DNA from: Isoetes taiwanensis
Taxonomy: Eukaryota; Streptophyta; Lycopodiopsida; Isoetales; Isoetaceae
Length of the DNA stretch: 64,000 bases
Direction: 5' to 3'
Assembly (NCBI GenBank): GCA_021234155.1
Contig: JAJEKV010000015.1
Coordinates: 3,260,852 to 3,324,851, forward strand
The notes below the pieces were generated by a model that worked only from the letters and a program-made list of their open reading frames with translations, was not told the DNA's origin and made no database searches. The translations under genes were made by a program, and so were the position numbers. Below, piece after piece: positions 35,470 to 47,829 of the stretch (within the stretch, counting starts at the first letter, position 1; each line of letters starts with the position of its first letter).

Positions 35470-37700
35470 TAAAAATGCCACTGTTATTCCTATCATTTTT
35501 GCAGGAGTAGGGCATTAAAGTGTCCATGTGCATCCCTCACATCATGACAAGAACCAAGTATCAAGTTTGAAGCGGTTCTTTCTCAAACAGTTCTTTCTTG
35601 ATTAGAAGTCTTCAATCTCTAGAGGTTCCAGCCTAACAATGAACGTTGCAGGATAACAAGATCATTTCAAGCTCATCTGATATGCATACATTGTCCAGAT
35701 TGAAGATTGAAGATAAGCCAAGTATTTGCTTGAACGAAAGACTTGATTTTAGAAATATGAAAATGGTTTTTACAAGTTGTGCCAAGCCGTACTTTGTCAT
35801 GGAAAAGGGGGAGTTGAATAATCATTTTATTAATCTTTGGGGTCTTATGTGGTTTGCACTGCATGCAGTCTTTGCCGACATGTTGCCCGCGTTCTTGAAG
35901 AAATCCGGGCGATTTAGGCGGATCCACGTTATCCACTTGGCGGCTTAACCCATTTTGCGAGAGATTTCTGGTTGTTATTGGAAATTTGAAGATGGTAAAC
36001 CTACTATTTGTTGTACTATGCAGAGTTTCCATATCATTCAAGATGGATCTTGCATGCCCAATCTGTGTGGTAAGTTGCAAATGTTAGTATAAATTCTCAA
36101 GTTTTATGTGATAGTAAAAGTGTTGCACTTTTACCGTGATGAAAGGCGATGTTTGATCCGATTGCAACTGTAACTTTATAGGTGGAAAAAAAACTCTTTA
36201 CACCTTTCTTTACATAAAATTCATGCCCTAGACCGGCTTACTTTAAGCGTATAGTTTTGCATTGGCATTTTCTATGGAGTATTCTGTTTCGAGGATTAAA
36301 ATTCGTGGCTTGTTTGCCTTGGTTTTTTGAGCAAGGCCAATGGCCATCTTTTAGGAAAAATGACCGGGTTATTCTTGCAGATGGCTCACTAAAAATATCT
36401 AGAACAAAACCCAATTTATGGCTGTAACCAAGGCTTGATACTACTATCATTCTTCAAGCCTCATTTTATAACTCTGAAATTCAGATGCGGTACTTCCAAA
36501 ATGCATGCATACCTTTGTTCCTTCTTTGTACCTTTGTTCATTCTCTAAACTAGCCACCGTTCAACTGTTTGAATGCTACATTTTTTGCAGCTTTGGAAGC
36601 AAGCTAGAGCCCGATACCATCCATTCAACTTTTGTATTTAGCATGCATGTCCATGCTCTACTACTAGGATCGACCATCATCTAAGGTAAGAATCAACTAT
36701 ATCTGCAAAACACAGATACATTGGTGCATTCAAATTTGCATAAATGATTGAAGCCTTAGCATTGAACTGCATTTGGCATGTTTGAATCCTGGCATTGTGT
36801 ATGCAAGGTTAGCTGCTGCTTGCACAGATATAGAAGACAGAATTTTGCATATGCTCCAAAGAATTTTGCATATGCTCCAAACGTCCATTTGTGCAGTGAG
36901 GAAAATTTTGTTTGCATTTGTTTTAAAAGTTGGCAATTCTAATGTCAAGTTCTTGATGCAATGAACAGAATTATTTATCCTCATTGAAGATTGAAGGGAC
37001 AACTTGACACAAATGTGATCTTGGCAAAGGAATGTGGGCTATAAGAGGGCTCGCATAAGCTGCTCCACTAAACAATTTTTTTTTCCTTATGTCTGCTTTC
37101 TCGGTTGCGCATTTGCATTTTCTTTCAGTCCCCTTTGTACGTTCTCATATCTTGACTCTTCATTGGAACTGCTCGATACTTTTGGCACAATTTTTGTAAC
37201 AGCCATTGTCGATTACTAGAAAAGTTAGTTACTAACTAAAACATTTCTCTCCATATTGTTACAACAAAGAGCATCACCAATGGTATTTGACCAAAGAAAC
37301 TTCATTTCTAGACCTCAGAAATCAAGCTTTATTATGCTACAAGACTTATATTAACCAATTGCATTTATCAATTGCCTACTTGATTTTGACACAACATGCA
37401 TGGTATGACAGACATTTTGCACACTAGCATTTATGGCATTTTGGACAACTAAGTTGTACTCTGCTATGGATTGTTGCGGGCATATGAAGGTTAGTAGACT
37501 TAGATATGCTATAGCTTATACATATAGCAACTGTAAAGCTCAAATTAATTATTTTAATATTGTGTTTAATTAGAAAGCTTGCCTCTATGTCCTTGAATTC
37601 AATAAAAAATTAATTTTGAACTTTCATATTAACAAATGATCATATATATAAAATTCAATACTCTTAACCATATCTTTATTAACTTTAGAATATAATCCCA
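35470..37700. other. No recognised gene; local repeats
   Basis: A minus-strand open frame of 135 residues (35673-36080) matches nothing I know. A 21-bp tandem duplication (GAATTTTGCATATGCTCCAAA before the repeat break) is at 36840-36881. The rest is AT-rich non-coding sequence. Confidence 0.4.
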
Positions 37701-37707
37701 ACGAAAA

Positions 37708-37735
37708 GCCCAGCAACGCTGGGCACTTTTTCTAG
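37708..37735 (+). mobile_element. Helitron-like 3' terminus
   Basis: A perfect 7-bp hairpin (GCCCAGC, loop AAC, GCTGGGC at 37708-37724) is followed by ACTTTTT and CTAG ending at 37735, with T as the next base. This is the Helitron 3' layout: GC-rich hairpin, short spacer, CTRR, insertion before T. The 5' TC end was not located with confidence. Confidence 0.6.
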
Positions 37736-37739
37736 TATA

Positions 37740-39720
37740 ATTATAAATACACAAAGTCCATCCTCCATTCGAATGCTTCTTTGTGTGTTTTGCTATTCTG
37801 ATACTTTTGGAAATTTGTATAGTCCTTATAGAAAAATACACTAAAGTCTTCTGAAAATTATCTTACCGTGTAATAACTCACTATAAATTTTCAGTTTGCA
37901 GGAAATGTTCAAAAAATGGCTCTTTTTGCAGTCAAACAACGTCCATTGCACCTGAAAATCATAAAGTAGACGTAGTTGTGAACGAAAGAGGGACTTCAAC
38001 AGCTTCTCATATTGGCATATCTTCACCTCAATATATCATTCTTTCCTTCTTGATCCCATGCAAGGGAGAGGCTTCTTTCTTCATGGATTGACCATTCTTG
38101 GCGCTTCTCCTCTCCTCTAACTTGTTTCATCTCGACCTTGTCGTCCAGTTTTGGACCGTTTTCTTTGTCTTTTGTGTTCAATCTGTATTTTAGAAGTTAA
38201 AGTCCTCTTCTTGATCAGGAGTCTTGATGCATCTTGCAAGTCTATTACGAAAGTGATATTGATCTGAACCGCTGAATCAATATTTTCAGAACTACAAGCA
38301 TGCATACATCGCGTGCGTGCATGGATTGCACGCATTGTTGGACAATTAGGTTCGATAGACTTCAATAACTTCTCATATCAATGTTTCCTCTTTTTTATAG
38401 CAGTTTCATTCATTTTCTTCTTGATTCCACCCTACCACCCTAACTTTTTCTACTCATGGTGTATTGTTTATTATTGTTACACGTGGCATGCGTGACTAGC
38501 CTGTAGTTCGTAAATGTTTTTGCTGCATTTTGTAAATGTTTTTGTTGCGTGGCATGCATGACCAATGCCTTCCTTTTGGAGGTTTTGTCTCATGTATGTG
38601 TGCAGATATTAGGATGACATGCGCCTTTGGCTTTTTTTATGATCATGGGTTCTTTGGGAAATGCTTTACTAGCCTTGTGATTGTCCAAGACTCTTGTTGA
38701 GGGCTTATCACTAGGGTTTTTCCCTAAAAACTAAAAGGGCAAGGTTTTTGTAATCTCAGTGAGAGGCCTTCAGCAAGTACATCATCCAGCATCTCGACAT
38801 ATTTGGTTTATTTTGTAATCTGAATTGTGGATTTGTACTACAAAATTGTATTATATTTTATCTTTGTTTTACTGGGTAGCTTGCCATGTGCAACTACTCA
38901 CTCACAGCCAATGTATCAAAGCTGCTAAGATGAATGAATGAACAGATTGTCTGTCTAAACATAGATTGTCAAGATGCACTACTGTGTATCTGAAAAGAAA
39001 AAGCAAAAAGGTGGCCAAAGAAGCCGAACCATCAAACCCGTTTAAAAATGAGAATCTACTGAAAATGCCAAAAAATGCCTAGAATGGAAATCAATAGAAG
39101 AATCTGGCTATCAAAAAGGACAAAGTCGAAGTCCAATTCGTGAAGAACATGTCAGACTGTCATAGGGAGATGCACCACTTCTTGCAAAAGGAAATGGTGG
39201 CAGGGACAAAACATATCGTAAGTGAAACATACCATAAGGTTGGATATCGAAGGTAAGAGTGAAGCAAGCCAGATCATGGTGAAGTAAAAATGACGGCAAA
39301 GTCGAGGCTAAAATCAAACTAAACTAAGTCTAGAATGTGTAACGTCGATAGCTAGCACTATGTACTCAATCAAGCTTACTTAACAATATAAGCCTAGAAC
39401 CTTCATGCATATACATCTATAAAAGGAAAGTGAGGGCGTAGCCCCCCAAAAAAAAAATGCAATTGTATGTATGCATGAAAGGTAGACCAAGATAAAATAT
39501 ATTGAACTATAAGTTTTGTAGACTTATGGAATGTATGGAATACATATTTTTCATATGCCGAGACTTAGGGTATTTGTTTTACAGACGATGGAAATCATTC
39601 ATTCATTTATATATGCTCCAGTTTGATTTAAGAAATAAATGAGCTGACAACTAACATTGAAATGGTCATTTTTTCATTTTGGTGGGGTTGTGTGGTGGTC
39701 CTACTAGTTACAAATTAGAT
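37740..39720. other. Non-coding interval downstream of the AGO gene
   Basis: Open frames are short and in no consistent arrangement. A duplicated GTAAATGTTTTTG motif is at about 38508-38550. No RNA gene or element end was recognised. Confidence 0.4.
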
Positions 39721-39731
39721 TCGCCTTCATA

Positions 39732-39863
39732 TATGGAGTCTTGGCCAGAGTGGGCAACGCTCAATTTTTATTGTAATTCATTTGTTTATGTATTTTCAAA
39801 TGTGGAGTCTTGGCCAAGCGTGCAGTGCTGAACTTTTATTGTGCTTCATTTGTTTATGGAAGT
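39732..39863. repeat. ~68-bp tandem duplication
   Basis: Two units share GGAGTCTTGGCCA, a CTTTTATTGT-type middle and TTCATTTGTTTATG. Confidence 0.8.
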
Positions 39864-39888
39864 TGTAATTCCAGTGAGCTCGAAATTT

Positions 39889-39975
39889 CGCCTGAAATTT
39901 CGAGGTGACGTGGGGGATCCACGATCAGCATCAGCCGCGAGTGGACTCTGCCACGTCACTCCAAAATTTCAGGCG
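39889..39975. repeat. Imperfect inverted repeat with ACGTG cores
   Basis: Arms of 25 bp (39889-39913 and 39951-39975) pair at 22 of 25 positions around a 37-base GC-rich loop. Each arm includes GACGTGG or its complement, a G-box/ABRE-like core. It sits about 0.75 kb beyond the 3' end of the AGO gene. Confidence 0.75.
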
Positions 39976-40714
39976 ACGAAAAAAATGGGACACTGAAATT
40001 TTGTTTTTGTTTTCGCACTTTTTCCGGCAAATTTTTGGCAAGAATATTGGCGGCGCTGGTTAGAAGGGGATGGCAGGGGACGCAGTCAATTTGAATCGAC
40101 TCTATTTTTTTTCTTCTTGAAAAAAGCTGTTGTTTGGCCCTGTAATTTCAGGGTCTCTTTTTTTCGTTTTATGTTACGTGTAGAGCACCCCTAAAAAAGG
40201 CATTTAACGATATGCAGTTTCTTTAATGCAGGTCCCTCCACGCAGGTCCATATATCTAACTCACCTCATATCCATTGGGCAAGGGCAAAATCGTTTTGAG
40301 TTCCTGGAGGGCATCATAGAGCTCAAAAGGGACGAGTTGTAGCTGCCATAAATAAGACATTGGCTTACATTGTTGTATAACATTAGTGTACTTGTTCATC
40401 CTCACAAATTTTGTGCAAGTCTTGCCTGTACTCCATTATATATAAATAATTTTTCAGTTACTCCATTCCTGCTGTCACCACGTACATCTTATAAATTTCA
40501 TTGTAGATCACAAAACTTATACACTGAGGAAAGAAACTTGTCTCTGATCCAAAGTTTAGTTCACTTATATAAAAACAGGGTCAGGTCTTCAGGCTCATTT
40601 TCCTCACTGGCCCACAGTGATGTAAAATTCAAATAGGAATTTAATTCAGATTATAAATACAGGGTTAGACCTCCCTTCAGTATCTTTTAACTCAGATTAA
40701 TGTATCTTATAACT

Positions 40715-43554
40715 TTAACAGAAATACATGAGTCCCTTCACCATATTGTTCACATCTTGCATCTGAGGAGGAGCAGAGGAAGCACTATCGTCACTGCCAC
40801 TGCTTCCCGCTTCAAGGTAAAGCCTATGTCTATATGCAACAAGATGTGCATAATAAGCTGGAGGGATCACAGAAACAGATTTGGTGCACCTGAAATAGGT
40901 GTAGCACATGTTATTCACAAATCCCTGCAGCTCATCTGGTGTCAGCTTATTTTCGTCATATAAGACATGATAATGCGTAGGCCTGCTTGTACCCTTAATA
41001 CCAGCATGGCTGCATAAGAAAAAATCATGCTCCCTTGGGTGTGTAATCCTGGCATCCACAACAGTGCCAGGCACAATGTTGCCATTAACATTATTGTCAT
41101 CTGCGGGAAATAAGCGTGTGTGGTGACGTTTTTGTACAATTACAAAAGTTACTCTAGGCCTGTAGTTATCTGGAAATGCACGAAATGCATTCATGAGAGA
41201 ACTCAGTTCTTTAACAAGAACCTCTTGAAATTGGCCTTCACTTACCCCATCACGGAAAAAAAGTATGTGTTGGGGTGGAAGGCCATTTGCACCATAAAAT
41301 GCTTTCAAAAGTTCTACAGTCATTTCTTGCAAGGCTTGTATCACCTCTACTTTTGAACCCTGTGCCCTAGCACGAGCCACATATCGATTTCCTTTTGTGC
41401 TGCCAACTACAGCAGCAATGGAGGGGGAATTATCACCTGGTGACGGATGAGTCACATCCGCACCCATCAACATTGTAGGAAGTGAGAAGATTCTTGGGAA
41501 AGTCCGATGTAGGTCATCTGCCAATGCAACATTGCTGCCACCAATCTTTGCATTGATCTTCATTGCCAGATTAGCCAAATATTGGGATAAACCTCTTTCA
41601 TTGCATAAGTTTCTTTTCAAGCAGCATTGTGTTATCACTCCAATGTCTGTCTCACAGAGCCTCTTTAAATCTGCATATAGGGGATTTCTCTCGTTCATGA
41701 TGACCACTATTAGCTGAAGGCAACCCCTCTGATCCCCCCGATCCCTGATTTTCTGTATGGCATCCTGGTGGAGCTTTCTGACTAACCTTTCATAGTTGTT
41801 GATATTTCCTGCAACCAACGGAACTATAGTCTCGGGATTCATGTTCATCCCTATGTCACGACACCGCTGGCTTAATTGATCCCTGTAATAAATAACATCG
41901 TTTTCGCGCAATAAAGACAAATTTAACAAACCCCAATAGTTGATCCCTGCTGCTTCCACAAATACTGACTCCTGCATGTTCCAGCGACCTTCATAGGGAA
42001 ATATCTCTTTCCTTTTGCTGCGTTCCCCATACTTCAGCTTGGGAGGAGGCAAGATGCGAGCATCAACCTCAGGTAGCAAGTTCTTTGCTTCGATCTGAAC
42101 GCCAAAATCTTTGGAGTATCCATCCCTGCGAATGCAATACATCTTTTAGAAATTTAAACGATGCAGGTTAGCAAAACAACATGCAAATACCTTCCAGGCG
42201 CTTTGGCACCATTCATTATGGTAGAAATGGCTCCTGCCCTTTCTTGAGGAGTTCCACAGGCAAATGACATGATATTTTTGGTCTGTAAGTCATTGAGCTT
42301 GGTTTTGTATCTTTGACCAGGGCATATTTCACATACCTCCATGGGAAGAAATATTTCTTTCTTCCCCTGCATGAGCAAGCAGGGGAGATTGGGATACTTG
42401 ATTGAATGCATATACGCTTCACGAAAGTAGTTCACCAGTTTCACTTCTTTTTTTCCATCATTGAAGGAAAGGTCCTTGGTCGGCTTCTTGGTAAATCCTG
42501 AAATCCTGTACGTTCTAGGATATTTTTGATGTGTGACTTTCACTTTGACAAGCTTAAGTAATTTCTCAGCCTTGCTAGAATCCTTTCTATCACGGAATGC
42601 ACCATTGCTTAGGGGTCCAATGAGATCCTCTATGAACTTGATCACCCCAACTGGGTCGTAGAAGGTTGTGGCAGACACGTCAATGTTGAGGATCAGTCCG
42701 TCCATTGTAGGTCTAAGACTCTGGTAGAAGCCTTTCCAAGCGAGGACTCCATTTTGCAAAGATTGGACACCAAAACTTGGATCGAAAAATGATCTGAATA
42801 CAGGGTTGTAATTCTCAATTTGCCCCTGCCTAAGAACAACGTCTAGTGCTTGAAGAAACTCTGGCGGAAAAGAATTACATTTTCTTAGCAAGAACAGTCT
42901 CATTTGCTCCCCGTCCAGCTTGTTAACAAGCTTGATCACAACTGTGAACGACCTCTCTGTTTTCTTGTCATTTGTGTCATCTTCAATCTTCAGCTTAAAT
43001 TCCTGATGCGTAAAACTCATTTCTGTAGCTGTAAACATGTTCTTTACACCATCATACACACAGCGCCTGCCCTTTAGAGCATAATTTCCATACTCTTTCA
43101 CAAACTTCTCTTCCACTTTTCTGTTAATTAGCTTTGATTTAACCTTAGGAGTGATATCCACATCGTAATGGAAGATCGTGGCGTTAAAATCTACTTTCAC
43201 AGGAAAGTGGTTCACTCTTACCTTGATATGTCGTCCTTGGCTGCCAAGCCCAGGTCGTGGAGGCGGGGCCAAACTCCTGGAAGCCTGCTCTGAAACAGCT
43301 TCTGATTTCAATTGTATGCTGAGATCCTGAAGTTCTTTAGAAAGGGAAGTAACAACAGGCCCGGAGGGGCCAGAACTTGAAGCATAGCCACCTCCACGGC
43401 CTCCTCTGTTTCCTTGGCTGGAGGAACCAGATCCACGACCCTGTTGTCTACCATAGCCGATATTCTGATCCTGGCCATAGCCACCACCACGGCCCCCTCT
43501 ACCAGAACCCCGACCTCGGTCTCCGCCATATCCACCTCTGCCGTAGCTCGCCAT
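40715..43554 (-). CDS. ARGONAUTE protein, slicer-type, single 65-nt intron
   Basis: Argonautes load small RNAs and silence matching transcripts. Exon 1 is 43554-42191 and exon 2 is 42125-40715; the intron (42190-42126) has GTATTT...CGCAG borders and splits an Arg codon. The product has 924 residues. In order: a Gly/Arg-rich tail (residues 1-60), N domain, PAZ (about 270-400, with FYQSLRPTMDGL and YFREAY), MID and PIWI. Catalytic residues are visible: Asp in GADVTHPSPG, Asp in FFRDGVSEGQF, His in THYHVLYDE, and a Glu candidate in MTVELL. The C terminus ends VKGLMYFC, close to the MFYC ending common in AGO1/5/10/7. An intron-poor structure is typical of the AGO2/3/7 clade, while the sequence mixes features of both groups, so I leave the clade open. 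It is unlike AGO4. The frame is fully intact. Confidence 0.96.
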
Positions 43555-44870
43555 AGCTAGAAAGCGCTGCTCGTTCGTTCCCCTGCTTTACGCCTTATGC
43601 TCCGTCGTTAATTTTCAGCCGTTGGATCCATTGGACGACTAGATGGCCGCGCAACGTTTACAATGCCGCGTAATACGCATAATACTAGAACATACTAGAA
43701 CTAGGGTGTAAAGTTTGTTTATCTTGTACACGCGTTTTGACGTATTCCCCATGTATTATACGCATTGTCTCCTAAAGATTTTTAATGCTACCAATAATAT
43801 CATACTTGGGGTCGGGTTTTTCTTTCTATGGTGTAATTGTTTCTCTAATTTGATCGTCCAAGGCTTGATCAAAGGAAACAATACGGAAGACAAAATGTTT
43901 TCTGGCCATTCTCGTAGGAAACCAACTGTTCTTGAAAAACGAATTGTGTCTGCTATTAAGCTCTAGATCATGATATCTCCATGGAAGGTCTTTCATAGAT
44001 CCTCAATCCTTGGAGAATAGCATGTGCCTCATCCATCATTTTTTATTTGATCCATCTAACATGACAAAGACTGCGTGAGGTTCGAAATTAGCAGTTGCCT
44101 GTTTGAGCGCCTTTAGAAGCGCCTCCCTTCCCAAGGACTGCTCCCCTCTATCACAACACACGAATTATCACTATCATGTAAAATGATTTCAAAATCACTG
44201 TAACTTTTTAAGCAGCGCTAAATTTTAACATAGTTGTTTGCAAAAACTATAAGTTTAATATTTAAAATTTACGTTTACATCCTTTTCATCGATGTTCACT
44301 CCTAAATGTGGTTTCTTTGTTCTGCAAAAAAACAGACCAATTACATTTTGATATCTTATTTGATTAATTGCCATTTAAAAAGCATGCATATAACAAACTA
44401 AGGGCGGCGAAGACTTATAGAAGACCATGTTTCTAGCATCTCAATACCAACATTGGCAAGCGTATAATTTTAATATGCAAAGTTCTTAAGTTCTTTCACC
44501 CATTACTAGGATCTAACTCATTAGCTTCTATAAGAGACATATTTTCCACAAACTTTTAGTAAAGATATATGAATAGAATAGAGTAGAATAAAATAGATTT
44601 TTTAACATCTACAAAGACCAAGAGGCAATGAGACCCACACAATGGCCTAGTACAACCTAGGATTAAAAAAACCGTTGCCTCGAAAGGTATTCAAGGGAAA
44701 AACTTTGCAATAATGATGATACTAGACAAGCAGGAAGAAAATATAAGTAGGTCATGATGACTATTGAGGGCTCAGTAATTGAAGACGTTCATCTAGAATC
44801 TCAAATATATATAATGTCAAGTCATGCAAAGATGGGGCTGTGAGAAGTTGTGGGAGCATGGAATGGAATG
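43555..44870. other. Upstream region of AGO; no gene seen
   Basis: The first 140 bases upstream of the AGO start (43555-43700) are GC-richer and likely hold its 5' UTR and core promoter on the minus strand, but no clear TATA box was found. Beyond that the sequence is AT-rich, with a TAGAATA-type microsatellite near 44570-44600. Confidence 0.35.
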
Positions 44871-46099
44871 CTAAAGTCAAATAGCGATTCCTGACCATCT
44901 CAAAGCAAGACATCTTCGCAGAGTTTCATCTTCAATAACCTGTAATTTGCAATATGCATATAATCTCGCCTCTCGTGGCAATTGCGGTAGCTCCCATGTA
45001 CATGTCTCAATTCGTAGCTTATTGGACCCTCTGGGAATTGATGCAATAGCTACAAAATAAGGAAGCAAGCAAATAAGCTTGTGATCTTGTTGCCAAAGTG
45101 GGATTTATATGTGCAAGATAAAAACTAGTTTTAACTTGGGCTAAGGTAACTGTGTCCCACATCTTCTGAGAAAAATGACCATCGAGATATTGTTGCAAAA
45201 TCTCTCAGAACTAGCAAGCACATCTAATCTATCATAGCTGGAAAATGATCTATGCCAGAATGTTCCAGGCATTTATGAAACAAATCATTCTGAACAACCA
45301 CATAATAACAAATATAACCAACTCCATAATAGAAAACGTTATGATCTTGCAGTACGAATTTGAAGACCAAAATCATCAGTTCCAAATTTTGCAAATTAAA
45401 TATGCAAATCAATCCAAAAAAAGCTAATTCAAGGATCCAAAATCCAAAGAACGGCCTAACAATCCAATGCAGAGTCAGAAGAGGATGCAATTAGGGAAGG
45501 ATCATGGAGAACACATGTGAAGCTTCCTGCTCATATACAATGCTCTGGTCATATAAAACCAGGAGATTTCCTCCTGTCAGCACAACTCATGAACATGAGA
45601 CCGTCTATCTGACGTCAAGCTCTTGATGGTGAGCAAGAGACTGATGTAGGAAGAATATGCGTGTCATTCATCCCGTCTTCCTCGGACCGTCCTAGCTGCG
45701 GAGGCTCATAAACATAAGCACATAACGTCACATGAACATAAATAACCACCTCGAAGGGCGGATTACCATAAGAAGGGACATCAAAATGAATACATCATAT
45801 ATCAACAGAAAGGAAGTTCTACCCAGGATCAGACTCATGAGGGTCGATTGGCAGCTTGGGTCTCCAGAAGTCAATGCAGACAGAATTCATGGCAATAGAT
45901 TTTGATGGTATAAGAACATGGCCATTAGGTAGTCCACTCCATCCGCCCCTCCTATGCATACTTTGCAGATAGGCTGATAAATATTGGAGCTTGACCGTAG
46001 CCTGCCAGGGCCATAGCCAAAGGGGCTACTCCTGGGTTGCATCTCTCCAGATCTGCGATGAGATAGGATGAGAGCACTATCCTCCAAAATGTATCATGC

Positions 46100-47091
46100 C
46101 AATCACATACATGCTAGAGAGCCACAGCTCGTATACGACTTGAACCCCACTGGGGCGACGCATCATCCAGGGGGTGTCAAGCCCATATCTCACCCACACT
46201 GTGTGGCAAGATATCAGGCCTAGTCCACAATATTCCCCAGTAGGCTCTACATACTAGAAGGATTGATTGTAGTTGGACAAGTCTTCCTCGTCATCCAATC
46301 TTACTCCGCCACCCACCGCCAGGCTGGATCCTACGTACAGGTCGCATTAATTGGGAATTAGAGAACTAACCTAGAATCATCAATCTAAGAAGCTTTGGAT
46401 CTCTACCCTCCTTTCCAATACACAAGAGATGTGCACAGAGATATTATAGATCATCACAATGAATCGAAATAATAGAATGTAGGTCTAATCTAACTACTAT
46501 AATTAAAGATTAGGGTTCCTTAGTAAGTTGGAAACTGGATAGGGTTCTTGGGCTCTAGAGGTCGTCTAGGGCCAAGAACAGGCACAATCTAACCTTCTAA
46601 CTATCGAGAAACACGTGTGGGTGGTCATAAACAACTCTCACCAGACCTTTGGCTCGCTCCAATGCCTTGGAATGCATCCATCTTGCTGCAACTGTCGGAA
46701 TGGGCTTCGAATGGAGAGGGTGCCTCGAGATTCGAGCTTGGTGGCTGTTGAGATGTTGGAAAATGTTTGCCGCTGCTACCAATGCGTGCTTCTAGGCTAG
46801 AATTCGAAAAGAGAAACTTTTAGAGTTCCAGCCTATTTAAGGGCGCACTTTAGGGCATTATCCTAGGTTGGCCTCTAATGGTCCTAAGGCTTGATAGGGT
46901 ACTGCCACGTGGCAACAAGGGTCATCCTCACATGTCCAATGGGACATGTGCAGCTTAATGGTCCCTAATGGTTGTACCCCATAGTGGAACCCTTGTACTA
47001 TACTGGGTACATATCGGTTATGGCGACATGTACTAGTGATGTGGCAGTATAATATACATATTAGTACCATATATTATTCTGGACTGTCACA
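46100..47091 (-). repeat. 3' LTR of the Ty3 chromovirus (far end uncertain)
   Basis: It begins TGTGACAGTCC on the minus strand at 47091, directly after the purine-rich GGTGGGACGAA. A second LTR is not in the window, so length and terminal CA could not be fixed by comparison. Confidence 0.5.
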
Positions 47092-47829
47092 TTCGTCCCA
47101 CCTTGAACTGATGCCGTCCGTGGCATCTGAGTCTCCCCACCTTGGAATCTGCCACGGTTATATTGCAATTATAATTATAAGAAACAATTACCAAAATGTT
47201 ACAATTATATTAAGGCCATTAAAATTGCCTTAAGTTTACATTTCTATTATCAAAATGTCAAAATTTGAAAGTTCTAGTTGATCCCCATTCTCCTTGTAGC
47301 ACATAATGCGCGCTTATGTCCTACAAGTGTTGTGGTGCGATTCCCTACCAATTTTCATTCTATTGGCCTACAGGATTAACATCACGTTACTAGGATCTAT
47401 TATTATATAATGTAAGGATGGTTATTAAGGGGACAACCCATTTTAATTACAATTATATTAACTAAATGAACACAAAGCATTGTGTCCCAACATAGGAAGA
47501 GGATGCTTCTTCCATCATGGCCGGGAAGACAAGTGTTCTATCATGCCTTAGATGATTCCTATTGCCTACACCTTTCGCCACTCTTGGCATAGAGGATGGC
47601 TTCTTCCTCGCAATGGCCATAGACTAGAGGCATGATCTATATGACCTCTTATCTCTCAAGAATGTCTACCTCTGTCTCATCGAATGTAGACTTTGATCTA
47701 TCTTCCACTTACCTATCAGTTCGGTGTCGACTATTTCCGTGACGATTCGACACCCTTGCATTTCTCCATGAATTGTGGATACTGCTTATAAAGTTCTGAT
47801 TATAATACCACGTAGCATCTTCCACTAGT

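Noticed and set aside
35673-36080. 135-codon minus-strand ORF as a gene
   Set aside because: No motif, no homologous feel, and it lies in a region of decayed sequence.
37701-37735. Hairpin followed by a T run as a bacterial-type terminator
   Set aside because: The DNA is plant nuclear; the hairpin-CTAG-T layout fits a Helitron end better.
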